Shown here piece by piece: positions 8,881 to 17,711 of a stretch of 64,000 nt of DNA. Each line of letters begins with the position of its first letter. The first letter of the stretch is position 1. The stretch spans positions 608,841-672,840 of the forward strand of contig NZ_ML123049.1 of the NCBI RefSeq assembly GCF_003846175.1, read 5' to 3'. Position numbers and translations under genes: made by a program. The notes beneath the pieces are model-generated. The model was not told the origin of the DNA. It worked only from the letters and a program-made list of their open reading frames with translations, and did no database searches. Origin of the DNA: Streptomyces sp. ADI95-17. Its GTDB lineage: Bacteria; Actinomycetota; Actinomycetes; Streptomycetales; Streptomycetaceae.

Positions 8881-10434
8881 TCAGCGGCCCGTCTGCAGCG
8901 CCGTCCAGGTGCCCGGACCCACCAAACCGTCGGCCGTCAGTCCCCGGCTCGTCTGGTAGTTGCGTACCGCCGTCACGGTCGCCGGGCCGAAGCTGCCGTC
9001 GACGCCCACCGTCGAGCCGAGCGCGGCGGTCAGCGCGCGCTGGAGCCGCTTGACCTCGTCGCCCGAGGCGCCCTGCTGGAGGCTCGGTGTCGCGCCGGCC
9101 GACAGCAGCGCGGTCCAGGTCCTGGCGCCCACCACACCGTCCGCGTTCAGCCCGCGGGCCGCCTGGTACGCGGTCACCGCGGTCTTCGTGGCAGGCCCGA
9201 AGCTGCCGTCCACGGCCCCCGCGGAGTAGCCCTGGTCGTTCAACAGCTGCTGGACCGCCTCGACCTGGGCGCCCGTCGAGCCGCTCTGCTGGGGCGCGTA
9301 CGAGGTGAAGCTCAGCCTGTCGGCGCCCTCGCCGCCGCCGGCGGCTCCGCCGACCAGCTCCATGTAGCGGTTCCAGTCCCAGTAGGGTCCGGGGTCGGTG
9401 TGGTCGTTGCCCGGTGCCTCGCTGTGCCCGATGATGTGCGCCCGGTCCTTGGGGATCCCGTAACGGTCGCACAGCGACTTGGTCAGGGCCGCGGACGAGC
9501 GGTACATCGTGTCCGTGAACCAGGACGGGTCGTCGATGAACCCCTCGTGCTCGATCCCGAGCGCCGAGGCGTTGGCGCTCTTGGCGTGGTACGCGGTGTC
9601 GCTGTTGCGCACCGTCTGGGTGATCTCACCGTCGGAGGAGCGCACCACGTAGTGGGCGCTCACCTCCGCGGCCGGGTTCTGGAACCAGCTGATCGACCCC
9701 GCGTACGAGCCCTGCGTGACGTGCACGATCACCTTGTCGATCTTCGCCGAGCGGCCCGCCGCGAAGTTGTTCGGGTCGGCCGGCACCCACAGCGCCGACG
9801 GGTAGTCGGGGCTCTGGGTGCGTACGCCGGAGGCGGCGAGCGTGCCCTTGTGCGGGGCCACCGGACGGCTCGTCACCGAGATCCGCTCGCCGCCGGGGAC
9901 GACCGCGTCGAGCCCGGAGGCCAGGAAGGTGTAGACGGCGTCGGCGTAGAGGACGGCGGCGGGGCCCTGCGCACCGCCGTACCGGGCGACGGCCGGGTAC
10001 CAGGCGTCGATGTCGTCGCGGTCCCGGGCGTCGAGGCCGAGCTTGTCCGCGTAGCCGCGCAGCATCGCGGCGCCGCCCATGATGTTGGCCCCGGTGTCGG
10101 TGCGCAGCTCGGCGAGCGGCTTGCCGGTGAGGGCGGCGGCCCGCTCCAGTGTCCGGTTCGTGGGGTTGCTCACCAGGTGCATCACGCCGAAGCCGCCCGC
10201 CTGGCTGGGGCGTCCGGAGTGGCCGTCGAGCCGGGTCTCGCCGTAACCGACGGCGGCGAGCAGATCGCGCGGTACGTCGAACCGTGCGGCGGCGAGTGCG
10301 AACGCCCGGTCCATCGGGTGGCCGTCGTCCGGCGCGGCGAAGGCCGGCGTGCCGGTCACGGTGAGGACGGTGGCGGTGAGGGCCGCCAGGACGGATGCGC
10401 GGCCCTTTGTGTGGGCGGCGGCGTGGCTGGGCAT
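8881..10434 (-). CDS. Secreted N-acetylmuramoyl-L-alanine amidase with two PG-binding domains
   Basis: 517 aa. A signal peptide (residues 1-33, ending TPAFA|AP) is followed by a region resembling a lysozyme-like fold (GYGETRLDGHSG, about 63-160). Next is an Amidase_2 domain (about 220-370, with HVTQGSY, GIEHEG and GHSEAPGNDHTDPGP), then two peptidoglycan-binding domain 1 repeats (about 385-450 and 455-517, each with DGSFGPAT and ending RTWTAL or GTWTAL). It probably cleaves the amide bond between MurNAc and the stem peptide outside the cell. The ATG at 10434 has GGAGCAGG upstream. It is transcribed alone, and a GC-rich hairpin lies upstream at 10465-10501. Confidence 0.88.
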   Translation of the reverse strand: MPSHAAAHTKGRASVLAALTATVLTVTGTPAFAAPDDGHPMDRAFALAAARFDVPRDLLAAVGYGETRLDGHSGRPSQAGGFGVMHLVSNPTNRTLERAAALTGKPLAELRTDTGANIMGGAAMLRGYADKLGLDARDRDDIDAWYPAVARYGGAQGPAAVLYADAVYTFLASGLDAVVPGGERISVTSRPVAPHKGTLAASGVRTQSPDYPSALWVPADPNNFAAGRSAKIDKVIVHVTQGSYAGSISWFQNPAAEVSAHYVVRSSDGEITQTVRNSDTAYHAKSANASALGIEHEGFIDDPSWFTDTMYRSSAALTKSLCDRYGIPKDRAHIIGHSEAPGNDHTDPGPYWDWNRYMELVGGAAGGGEGADRLSFTSYAPQQSGSTGAQVEAVQQLLNDQGYSAGAVDGSFGPATKTAVTAYQAARGLNADGVVGARTWTALLSAGATPSLQQGASGDEVKRLQRALTAALGSTVGVDGSFGPATVTAVRNYQTSRGLTADGLVGPGTWTALQTGR

Positions 10435-10464
10435 ACCTGCTCCTGCTCGGTGGGGGGAAAGAGG

Positions 10465-10501
10465 ACGGCCCCCGGGCCGAGTGGGGTGGGCCGAGGGCCG
10501 T
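10465..10501 (-). terminator. GC-rich hairpin between nitroreductase and amidase
   Basis: ACGGCCC (10465-10471) pairs with GGGCCGT (10495-10501), with partial pairing inside. It lies just upstream of the amidase and downstream of the nitroreductase, both on the minus strand, and lacks a U-run. It could be a terminator of the upstream gene or a leader hairpin. Confidence 0.35.
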
Positions 10502-10656
10502 GAAGCCCGCTCAGCGTAACCATCTGTTCAGGGCATGACAATCATCTGCTTGGTGTGTCGAACTGCCTTTCACTCCAACGGAGTTGATACGGAACCCGGC
10601 GGCCCGCCCGGCGGACGGACGGACCGTCACCGGGCAGCACCGGCGGTGGGTCCGCC

Positions 10657-11373
10657 CTACCAGCGGTCGCGGTGGATGACGTCGGCCACCGGGCGGCGCC
10701 GCACGGGGCCGAAGTTGCCCTGCGGCCATCCGACCGGAATGGCGGCGTAGGTGTGCATGTCCTCGGGGATGCCGAGAGCCTCCTTCCACTCCTGCTCCAG
10801 CATCAGGTGCCAGATGGTGATGTTCGCCGCGAGCCCCAGGGCCCGCGCGGCGAGCAGGACGTTCTGCACGCCCGGGTAGACGCACGAGCCCTCGGCGAGC
10901 GCCTGGAAGCGCGTCTGGGTGTTCATCATCCGCTCGGTCGCGGCCGGGCCGAGCGCCTGCGCGGAGGCCAGCAGCCCCTCCTCGTCCAGGCGCGGCTCCG
11001 GGAACCGGTAGCAGGGCAGGATCAGAGCCGGGGTGTCGGCGAAGTGGTCGCGCTGGTACTCGATCGCGGCGACCATCCGGCCGTACGCCGCGTCGTCCAT
11101 GCCCTTCGGGGCGTACTTCCCGGTCGTCGCCAGATAGGCGTCCACGCACCGCTTCCACAGCGGCGCCAGACGGGCCATCACCTCGCGGTCGGTCACCACG
11201 ACGTACTCGTAGCACTGCATGTTGCCGCCGCTGGGGCCCCAGACGGCGGCCTGTATGAGCTGCTCCAGCGTCTCGTCCGGCACCGGTTCCGGCTTCAGGC
11301 GGCGCATCGCGCGCATGGTGGACATCGTCGGGAAGAGCGCGGGCCCGTCGGCATGGGTCGTGTCGATCGTCAT
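10657..11373 (-). CDS. Nitroreductase family protein (FMN-dependent)
   Basis: 238 aa. Oxidoreductase of the nitroreductase superfamily: STMRAMRRLKPEPVPDETL near the N terminus is the RSxRxF-type FMN-binding start, followed by AAVWGPSGGNMQ. VYPGVQNVLLAARALGL is the conserved helix near residue 170, and the C terminus has PVGWPQGNFGPVRRRP. Members use NAD(P)H and FMN to reduce nitro groups, quinones or flavins. The ATG at 11373 was chosen for family length; the frame is open further upstream. It is divergent from the ACP/ketosynthase cassette, with a 301-base gap that holds an inverted repeat at 11564. Confidence 0.85.
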   Translation of the reverse strand: MTIDTTHADGPALFPTMSTMRAMRRLKPEPVPDETLEQLIQAAVWGPSGGNMQCYEYVVVTDREVMARLAPLWKRCVDAYLATTGKYAPKGMDDAAYGRMVAAIEYQRDHFADTPALILPCYRFPEPRLDEEGLLASAQALGPAATERMMNTQTRFQALAEGSCVYPGVQNVLLAARALGLAANITIWHLMLEQEWKEALGIPEDMHTYAAIPVGWPQGNFGPVRRRPVADVIHRDRW

Positions 11374-11563
11374 GATCGCGGAGTGTACGGGCCGCGCACC
11401 GGCCGCGGGAGGCCCGCCGGCCGGGCCCGGGGGAGGGGGCCGGACGGGTTCGCTCCCGCCATCGTGACGGCCGCCGCGGGCCCTCGGGCCGGTCGCCCGT
11501 GAACCACCGAAATCGCACACCTGGACGGCAGCCCACCGCACGGGGGAACGCGGATCGGCTTCA

Positions 11564-11583
11564 CCTTCGCGAAGGCGTATAAA
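11564..11583 (+). promoter_or_regulatory. Palindrome and TATAAA box upstream of the ACP gene
   Basis: A perfect 12-bp palindrome CCTTCGCGAAGG (11564-11575) lies directly before TATAAA (11578-11583), about 90 bases upstream of the ACP start. The arrangement suggests an operator beside a -10 element. No good -35 is seen at the right distance. The rest of the 301-base gap 11374-11674 shows nothing recognisable. Confidence 0.4.
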
Positions 11584-11674
11584 TGGTTCCTCCGGAGACC
11601 AGTCGGCGTCCCCCGATGGCACTCACACCTCACGCGGCAGGGCGTCACCGCGTACGAGAACGCAGGAGCGCCGC

Positions 11675-11908
11675 ATGAGCACGGCAGAAAAGATCAGCAC
11701 CTTGCTGGTGGCGAACTTCGGCACCGATCCCCTCGAAATCCGGCCCGAGGTGTCGCTCCGTCACCTCTGCCTGGACTCGCTGGCGTTGGAGGAACTGCGG
11801 CTGATCATCGAGGACCGGATGGGCGTCGACCTGGACGACGTCGAGCTGACCTCGCGGGACACCGTCGGCAGGCTCGTCGACATGGTGCACCGCAAGGCAG
11901 CCGCGTGA
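11675..11908 (+). CDS. Acyl carrier protein
   Basis: 77 aa, a stand-alone ACP. The phosphopantetheine attachment serine is Ser35 in LCLDSLALEELR, and the acidic helix 2 (EELRLIIEDRMGVDLDD) follows as usual. It carries acyl intermediates for the adjacent ketosynthase, whose GTG start overlaps the ACP stop by 4 bases. It is unlikely to be the housekeeping AcpP, because the rest of the fab cluster is absent. Predicted cytosolic. Confidence 0.88.
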   Translation: MSTAEKISTLLVANFGTDPLEIRPEVSLRHLCLDSLALEELRLIIEDRMGVDLDDVELTSRDTVGRLVDMVHRKAAA

Positions 11909-13155
11909 CGGGCCGCCCGTACCGCCCCGAGCCGTTCGCCGCCGCCGTCACCGGGATCGGCATGGTCACCGCCGCGGGCGTCGGGGCCGAAGCGACCTGG
12001 CGCACGGTGTGCGAGGCGTCGACCGCCCCTTCGGTGCCGCACCGGCCCGAACTCCACGACCTGCCCTGCGACTTCATGTACACCATCGCCGGCCTCGACC
12101 CCCGGGCACTGCTCGGGGTGGCGACCGCGCGGCTGATGGACCGCTTCTCGCAACTGGCCGTCATCGCGGCCCGCGAGGCCGTCGCCGACGCCGGACTCGA
12201 CCCCTCGGTCTGGGACGGCGGACGGGTCGCCGTGGTCATCGGCTCCGCCCACGGCGGACTGCCCTTCTACGACGAGCAGCACACCACCCTCACCGAACGC
12301 GGCGCACGCCGGGTCTCCCCGAAGCTCGCCCCGCTCACCGTCGTCAACGGCGCGGCCAGCAGCGTCGCCACCGACCTCGGCGCCCTCGGCCCGAGCCAGG
12401 CCGTCTCCACCGCCTGCTCCTCCGGCACCGTCGCCATCGGCACCGCCCACCAGATGCTCCGCACCGGGGCCTGCGACATCGTCATCGCGGGCGGCGCCGA
12501 ATCGGTCTGCTCCCGGCTGCTGATCGCCAGCGCCTGCCAGCTCAAGGCCGTCTCCACCCGGCGCGACGATCCCGAGGCGGCCTGCCGCCCCTTCGACATC
12601 CACCGGGACGGCTTCGTCGTAGGCGAGGGAGCCGGGCTCCTGGTGCTGGAGCGTCCGGAACACGCCCTGGCCCGCGGCGCCACCGTCCGCGCGCACATCG
12701 CCGGCTACGGCGCCTCCAGCGACGCCCACTCCGCGGTCGCCCCGGACCCCGAGGGCCTGGGCATCGAGCGGGCGCTGCGCTTCGCGCTCGCGGACGCCCG
12801 GGTCGCGGCCCGGGACATCGGCCATGTCAACGCCCACGGCACCTCGACCGTCTCCAACGACCTCATCGAGGGAACGATGCTGCACCGGGTCCTCGGTGAA
12901 CACCCCCTGGTCACCTCGACGAAGGCGATGACCGGGCACACACTGGGGGCCGCCGGCGGCATCGAGGCCGCACTGACCGTGCTGGCGCTGGAACACCGGC
13001 TCGTGCCGCCCACCGTGAACCTCGACTCCCCGGACCCCGCGATCCCCGTCGAAGTGGTGCGCAAGGAGGCCCGGCCGGGAACGTTCGACGCGGCCGTCAA
13101 GACCTCGCTCGGTTTCGGCGGACACAACGCCGCACTCGTTCTCACCAGGGCCTGA
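11905..13155 (+). CDS. Beta-ketoacyl-ACP synthase, FabF/KAS II type
   Basis: 416 aa, full-length ketosynthase. The catalytic triad is visible: Cys171 (STACSSGT), His310 (VNAHGTST) and His344 (TKAMTGHTLGAAGG, with Lys339). It condenses acyl groups with malonyl-ACP. It is translationally coupled to the ACP and followed by an alpha/beta hydrolase, which suggests a three-gene unit making a short or modified acyl product. No ketoreductase, dehydratase or malonyltransferase is nearby, so primary metabolism would have to supply these steps. Confidence 0.88.
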   Translation: MTGRPYRPEPFAAAVTGIGMVTAAGVGAEATWRTVCEASTAPSVPHRPELHDLPCDFMYTIAGLDPRALLGVATARLMDRFSQLAVIAAREAVADAGLDPSVWDGGRVAVVIGSAHGGLPFYDEQHTTLTERGARRVSPKLAPLTVVNGAASSVATDLGALGPSQAVSTACSSGTVAIGTAHQMLRTGACDIVIAGGAESVCSRLLIASACQLKAVSTRRDDPEAACRPFDIHRDGFVVGEGAGLLVLERPEHALARGATVRAHIAGYGASSDAHSAVAPDPEGLGIERALRFALADARVAARDIGHVNAHGTSTVSNDLIEGTMLHRVLGEHPLVTSTKAMTGHTLGAAGGIEAALTVLALEHRLVPPTVNLDSPDPAIPVEVVRKEARPGTFDAAVKTSLGFGGHNAALVLTRA

Positions 13156-13185
13156 CCCGGAAACCCAAGAGGCAGGCGAACCACC

Positions 13186-14103
13186 ATGGCCGACGAGATC
13201 ATCCGGACCCTGACGGTGGACGGGCTGCGCTACGGCTACCGGGTCCTGAGACAGCCCTCGCCGCGCACCGAACCGGTCATCATCCTCGGCGGCGCGCTCC
13301 AGGGCATGTACGGCTGGCCGCAGATGGACGACCATCTCGGGCCGCTCGCCTCCGTGGTCACCGCCGACCTGCCCGGCATGGGCGACGCGGACCTGCTCCC
13401 GCCCGGTGCGGGCGACGACGTCCTGCACGCCGCCGTCACCGGGATCATCGACGATCTGAACGTACCGAGGGCCAACCTCTTCGGGTTCTCCTACGGCACC
13501 TCGATCGCCTTCGGCTGCGCACAGCAGCATCCCGGCCGGATCGCCCGGCTGATGCTCGGCGGAGTGCCCGCCCACATCACCGACGAGCAGCGGGACCGGT
13601 GGGGCCGCGCCGTCGACCGGCTGGAGACCGGTGACCTGGAGGGGCTGGCCGGACTGGCCGCCGGGGTACTGATGTGCCAGGACCCCGAACGCAAGGTGCA
13701 CCGCGGCGAGTTGGCGCGGCGCTATGTGAGGCGCTCGTTCCTGTACGCCCTCACCCACTCCCCGCACGCCGCCCTGTCGCTGCACCGGGCGCTGGGGCAC
13801 CGCCCGGACTTCTCCGGTGGGCTGACCGGCGTACCGGCCCTGGTCTTCGCGGGTGAGCACGACACGGTGACCTCGCCGGAGCGGCAGCGCACCTTCGCGG
13901 CCACGATCGAGGACAGCAGGTTCGTCACGATCGGGGAGTCCGACCACTGGGTGGTGCTGGAGCGTCCGGACGACGTCGCGGACCTCGCGGCCCGCTTCTT
14001 CACCGACCGACCGCTGGAGCCGGCCCCCGGTCTCGCCGCGCTCCCGGCGCAGGCGCGGACCTCGCGCACACCGGCCGGCCGGGACCTCGCCGACACCCCG
14101 TAG
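13186..14103 (+). CDS. Alpha/beta hydrolase
   Basis: 305 aa. The nucleophile elbow is GFSYGTS (Ser102); FAGEHDTVTS supplies the acid and GESDHWVVLE the histidine. Residues after ~275 form a Pro/Ala/Arg-rich tail. AAGAGGCAGG lies before the ATG at 13186, and the gene starts 30 bases after the ketosynthase, so it is probably in the same transcript. It could release the acyl chain from the ACP as a thioesterase or act as an acyltransferase. This is inferred from context. Confidence 0.78.
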   Translation: MADEIIRTLTVDGLRYGYRVLRQPSPRTEPVIILGGALQGMYGWPQMDDHLGPLASVVTADLPGMGDADLLPPGAGDDVLHAAVTGIIDDLNVPRANLFGFSYGTSIAFGCAQQHPGRIARLMLGGVPAHITDEQRDRWGRAVDRLETGDLEGLAGLAAGVLMCQDPERKVHRGELARRYVRRSFLYALTHSPHAALSLHRALGHRPDFSGGLTGVPALVFAGEHDTVTSPERQRTFAATIEDSRFVTIGESDHWVVLERPDDVADLAARFFTDRPLEPAPGLAALPAQARTSRTPAGRDLADTP

Positions 14104-14196
14104 TCCGTCCGGGCCACGGGGTGCCGCTCCGTTCGACGGGCCGGTGCCGGGCTGCCTACGGTGGAGGCCGGGAGCGGGACTCCGGAAGGAACGGTC

Positions 14197-14697
14197 ATGG
14201 GCAAGCCCGAGTTCGTCTACGTCATCTACATCCAGACCACCGCCGAGAAGCTCTACCAGGCGCTGACCGACCCCGAATCGATCGAGATCTACATGGGCGG
14301 TTACGGCCCCGAGTCGAGCTGGGAGACCGGGGCGCCGGTCCGCTGGAAGATGGACCCGGACGGCGAGTTCGAGGAGACCGGTCAGCGGGTCCTGGAAGCG
14401 GCCCCCGGCAAGCGGCTCGCGTACACCTGGCACACCCTCCAGCCCATGCACCGTCAGATGTTCGACTTCGCCTCGGACGAGGAGTGGGACCGGGCCGTCC
14501 GGGAGCGGTCGAAGGTCGCCTTCGACATGGAGCCGGCCGAGGAACCCGAGATGGGCATCAAACTGACCCTCACCCACGACGGGTTCGACAGCGCCGACAG
14601 CAGGATGCTGGAGGGCGTGAGCGGCGGCTGGGTCATGATCCTCTCGACGCTCAAGACCCTGCTGGAGGGCGGCAGGTTCCTCGACGAGCCGGCCTGA
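14197..14697 (+). CDS. SRPBCC (AHSA1/CalC-like) domain protein
   Basis: 166 aa. START-like fold typical of the AHSA1 family: FVYVIYIQTTAEKLYQALTDPE opens the domain, ESSWETGAPVRWKMDPDG follows, and the C-terminal helix is GGWVMILSTLKTLLEGG. The usual role is binding a hydrophobic ligand in a deep pocket. The ATG at 14197 was preferred over an upstream GTG at 14161 because GGAAGGA lies 8 bases before it. No partner gene is evident; the next gene is convergent. Confidence 0.78.
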   Translation: MGKPEFVYVIYIQTTAEKLYQALTDPESIEIYMGGYGPESSWETGAPVRWKMDPDGEFEETGQRVLEAAPGKRLAYTWHTLQPMHRQMFDFASDEEWDRAVRERSKVAFDMEPAEEPEMGIKLTLTHDGFDSADSRMLEGVSGGWVMILSTLKTLLEGGRFLDEPA

Positions 14698-14700
14698 AGC

Positions 14701-15069
14701 TCAGGCGCCGGGCACCCGGTCGAGGAAGCCGCTGACCGAGGTGATGCGCCCGTCGTCGGCGAGGGCGATCACGTCGAAGCCGGCGACCGGCGCCGAGCCG
14801 TCGGCGGTGGAGACCAGCTCCCAGCCGAAGCGCACGATGTCGTGGTGTCCGTCCGGCGTTCCGGCGAGCCGGAACTCGAAGCCGGGGAACTGCTGATGGG
14901 CGCCGTCGATCGTGGCCGCGAGCTCCTCGTGACCGCGCACGCCGGCCAGCGGGTCGGTGTAGGTGGCGCCCTCGGTGAAGGCGGCCGCGACAGCCTTGGC
15001 CAACTCCTCGTCGGTGGCCGCGTTCCACGCGGCGAAGTAGCGCTGGACGGCCTCGTCGTATGCGGTCAT
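14701..15069 (-). CDS. SnoaL/NTF2-like family protein
   Basis: 122 aa. NTF2-like fold by pattern: YDEAVQRYFAAWNA at the start, GATYTDPLAGVRGHEEL in the middle and GRITSVSGFLDRVPG at the end. Members include polyketide cyclases, isomerases and many uncharacterised small proteins. The ATG at 15069 is preceded by GGAGAGGG. Convergent with the SRPBCC gene, ending 4 bases from it. Function not assigned. Confidence 0.72.
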   Translation of the reverse strand: MTAYDEAVQRYFAAWNAATDEELAKAVAAAFTEGATYTDPLAGVRGHEELAATIDGAHQQFPGFEFRLAGTPDGHHDIVRFGWELVSTADGSAPVAGFDVIALADDGRITSVSGFLDRVPGA

Positions 15070-15210
15070 CGTGCTGCCCTCTCCTCGTGTCCCGGCTCCC
15101 TGGCCGGGCTCTTGTGTGCTGGTGAGGAACACGATGTCCGAAGGCGCGGAGAGCGTCGATTACCTCCGGGGTAATGGGCCGCGCGGCCGGGGCGGGGGAG
15201 AGGCGCCGTC

Positions 15211-15663
15211 TCAGATCCGGCCGTCCGACACCACGTGCATGGCGGCTTCCTCCGCCGATGCGGCGGCCCCGTCGATCCCCACGTCCTCGCCCGCCATGGT
15301 GTCCGGCTCGTCGATGTCCAGCTGCCGGGTGAGCCGGCCGGCGCGTACCGTGCCGACCTCCGTGTCCCAGAGCTCGCCGTCGCCGTCGGGCAGGTCCCCG
15401 ATACCGTCGCCGACGGTGTCGGAGGAATCGGGCAGTTCGCGGGCCAGGCGGCCGTCCAGCGACTCGCCGTCGTGCTGTTCGGCGGCGGTGGTGCCCCGGT
15501 CCTCCACGGCCCACGGCCGCTCGGGCGGGGAGTAGCCCTCGTCGAGCGCGTCGGTCAGCTGCCGGTTGTCGAGGGTGTCCTCGATGTCGAGCTGCTCGGC
15601 GAGGTCCGAGGCCTCCGGCTGCTGGGGCTGGTAGACATCGTCTCCCCTGTCGGCATCCATCAT
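15211..15663 (-). CDS. DUF5709-like acidic protein
   Basis: 150 aa, strongly acidic and without cysteine. It has repeated short modules (LAEQLDIEDTLDNRQLTDALDEG, LARELPD, LTRQLDIDEPD) and AASAEEAAMHVV near the end, the pattern seen in the Streptomyces DUF5709 family. Two consecutive ATG codons (15663 and 15660) follow GGGAAGGGA; the first is used. Function unknown. Such proteins are often stress-induced, but nothing here shows that. Confidence 0.7.
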   Translation of the reverse strand: MMDADRGDDVYQPQQPEASDLAEQLDIEDTLDNRQLTDALDEGYSPPERPWAVEDRGTTAAEQHDGESLDGRLARELPDSSDTVGDGIGDLPDGDGELWDTEVGTVRAGRLTRQLDIDEPDTMAGEDVGIDGAAASAEEAAMHVVSDGRI

Positions 15664-15898
15664 GGCGTTGTCCCTTCCCGAATCAGGGGATCCCGGGCGT
15701 GCATGCCGTGCACACGACTCGGGAGAAAAGGGGATCGTTCCTGCGGTCTGCACCCGAGTGCCGTCGAACCGCCCGTATGGCTTCAGGATAAGGTCTCCGG
15801 CCTGGGAGGGCCGCTGCTCGGGCGCCGAGGGCCGGTCGGGGGGACCATGGAAGATGCGGGCGGAAGATGCCCTGCCCCATCCGCAACGGAGAGCGGTC

Positions 15899-16129
15899 AT
15901 GGATTACCCGGAGAGCTACCAGTTGGTATTTCAGGCGTCCGCGGTGGAGGACGACACGGTGACCGTCCGGCGCACGGCACAGTCGGGGGCGGGCGGCTTC
16001 CCGATCTACGAGGACGAGACCGGGATCGTGCGCGCGGAGATCAGCGACCAGGGCGAGGTGCGCATGCTGGCCAGCGGTGGGCACCAGGTGCTCGGCACCC
16101 CGCTGGTGGTGCGGGAGCCGAGCGGCTGA
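15899..16129 (+). CDS. Small conserved actinobacterial protein (DUF6296-like)
   Basis: 76 aa. MDYPESYQLVFQASAVEDD is followed by TVTVRRTAQSG, YEDETGIVRAEISDQGEVRML and a Gly/Pro-rich end. It is probably a small beta-rich protein. The family name is from memory of similar Streptomyces proteins and is tentative. The ATG at 15899 has GGAGA at a good distance. Its stop lies 12 bases before the convergent cold-shock gene. Function unknown. Confidence 0.6.
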   Translation: MDYPESYQLVFQASAVEDDTVTVRRTAQSGAGGFPIYEDETGIVRAEISDQGEVRMLASGGHQVLGTPLVVREPSG

Positions 16130-16141
16130 ACCCCGCGCCGG

Positions 16142-16567
16142 TCAGCCCTCGGTCCAGCCGTGGTTCTTGGCGAACTGCAGCAGCCCGCGCCGGATCTGCA
16201 GGATCTGAGCACCCGTCAGTGAGGGTGCGGACTCCAGCAGCACATCGGTCACGTCCCTGGTGTACTCGGCAGCGCTGAGCACATCGCACAGGGCGTCGTC
16301 GTCGGGCGCCCCGGAGGCGGAGACGGCCACGGGCCTCGGCGGAGTCAGCGGCTTCCCGTCGGGCCCCTCGGCGAGCCGGACGGACGACGCCTTCAGGCCG
16401 CGGTCCCCGTCCTCGATCTCGAACTCGACCGCCGTACCCGTGTGTACGTAGGACTCGGGGATCAGCATGTCGTTCACATGGAGGAAGACGTCCTCACCTC
16501 CGTGATCGGGTGCGATGAAGCCGTAACCCCGAGCTCCGTCGAACCGCACAACGCGACCAGAAACCAC
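16142..16567 (-). CDS. Cold-shock domain protein with C-terminal extension
   Basis: 141 aa. A cold-shock domain occupies residues 1-65: VVRFDGARGYGFIAPD contains RNP-1, and EDVFLHVNDM contains RNP-2. It is followed by about 75 residues of extension rich in Asp/Leu (DDALCDVLSAAEYTRDVTDVLLE, ILQIRRGLLQFAKNHGW), which single-domain CspA proteins lack. It probably binds single-stranded RNA or DNA. The GTG at 16567 fits the domain start and follows GGGGG. This longer form is common in Streptomyces. Confidence 0.82.
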   Translation of the reverse strand: MVSGRVVRFDGARGYGFIAPDHGGEDVFLHVNDMLIPESYVHTGTAVEFEIEDGDRGLKASSVRLAEGPDGKPLTPPRPVAVSASGAPDDDALCDVLSAAEYTRDVTDVLLESAPSLTGAQILQIRRGLLQFAKNHGWTEG

Positions 16568-16706
16568 ACCGACCCCCAGAAAAGAACCGGGCCCCTTGCC
16601 CGTACGCCACACATGGCCCGACCGGAGAATAGCCCCGAGCCGCCGGGCGGCGCGACCCGGTCGGGCGCAATCGCCACCGCCCGGGGCCAGGACACCGACG
16701 GCCCGC

Positions 16707-17582
16707 TCATCTGACCCGGGGCGCGGGCGGCGCCGCGTTTCCGGCCGCGAGCGGGGAGCGGGCCAGCTCGACACAGCCCGCCGTGATCAGGACGAGCGCG
16801 ACCAGCTCCGGAAGCACCCACCACCCGGTGCGCAGCTCCTCGCCGAACAGCGTCACCCCGTACACCACACTGATCAGCGCGTCCCCGAGGGTCAGCATCG
16901 GCTGCACGGCGACCAGCGTGCCCGCCTGGAGGGCGTTCTGGAGGAGGAACAGGGCGCCCACCCCGGCCGCCGCCGTGGCGTACAGCTGCCAGGAGGTCAG
17001 GAGCGCCGCCGCCCCGCCGCCCCCTTCGAGCCGTGCCATCGCGTCCTTCATGAGCGCGGCCGTCAGGGCGTACCCGCACGCGGCGGCGAGGCCGAGCAGC
17101 GCGCCCCGGGTGTTGCCCCGGCTGCCCAGGGCCGCGCCGATCAGCACCGCCTCGAAGAGCCCGGTCAGGATCAGCGCGGGGATCCAGGCCACTCCGTGCA
17201 CGCTCGTGCTGCCGCCGCCGGGGGCCGCCGAGGCCATGCCCAGGGCCAGCCCGAGCGTCACGGCCGCCACCCCGTACCGGACCCGCCGGGGCAGCCGGAC
17301 GCGCATGACGAACGCGGCCATCAGCAGCGTGGCGGGCAGCTCGATCACGAAGATCGGCTGGACCACGGCGATCGGCCCGGTGGCCAGCGCCACCGCCTGG
17401 CAGACGGCCGCGACGATCACCAGGCCGATCCCGGCGAGCCACAGCCGCTGGCGAACCAGGTGCCCGATCAGCGACAGGCGCATCGCCTCGCTGTCGGGGA
17501 CGGTGCGGGCGGCACGGCGCTGGAGCACGGAGGCGGCGCCGTTGCTGAGCGCGGTGAGGACGGCGAACAGGACACTGATCAC
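16707..17582 (-). CDS. DMT superfamily (EamA-like) membrane transporter
   Basis: 291 aa, almost wholly hydrophobic, with about 9-10 predicted helices starting directly with ISVLFAVLTALSNGAASV. The helix pairs resemble two EamA halves. Substrate unknown; family members export amino acids or metabolites. The GTG at 17582 is used because the first helix starts there; a GTG at 17630 would add 16 residues and neither has a clear ribosome site. The next gene is divergent. Confidence 0.75.
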   Translation of the reverse strand: MISVLFAVLTALSNGAASVLQRRAARTVPDSEAMRLSLIGHLVRQRLWLAGIGLVIVAAVCQAVALATGPIAVVQPIFVIELPATLLMAAFVMRVRLPRRVRYGVAAVTLGLALGMASAAPGGGSTSVHGVAWIPALILTGLFEAVLIGAALGSRGNTRGALLGLAAACGYALTAALMKDAMARLEGGGGAAALLTSWQLYATAAAGVGALFLLQNALQAGTLVAVQPMLTLGDALISVVYGVTLFGEELRTGWWVLPELVALVLITAGCVELARSPLAAGNAAPPAPRVR

Positions 17583-17711
17583 CGGACCATGATGCGGGCG
17601 GCCGCCCGTCGATCCCGGGTCCTGCGGCACGGCGGCATGGCGGGATCACGGACCGCGGCGCGATCCCGGAAGAGGACCGAAGCTGTCCGCGAGTCCACGT
17701 AGCGTGCACCC

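Noticed and set aside
11761..14577. 938-residue open frame on the minus strand across the ACP/ketosynthase cassette
   Set aside because: It is a shadow of genes with complete catalytic motifs on the plus strand; its translation is low-complexity Gly/Arg/Val-rich and matches no family.
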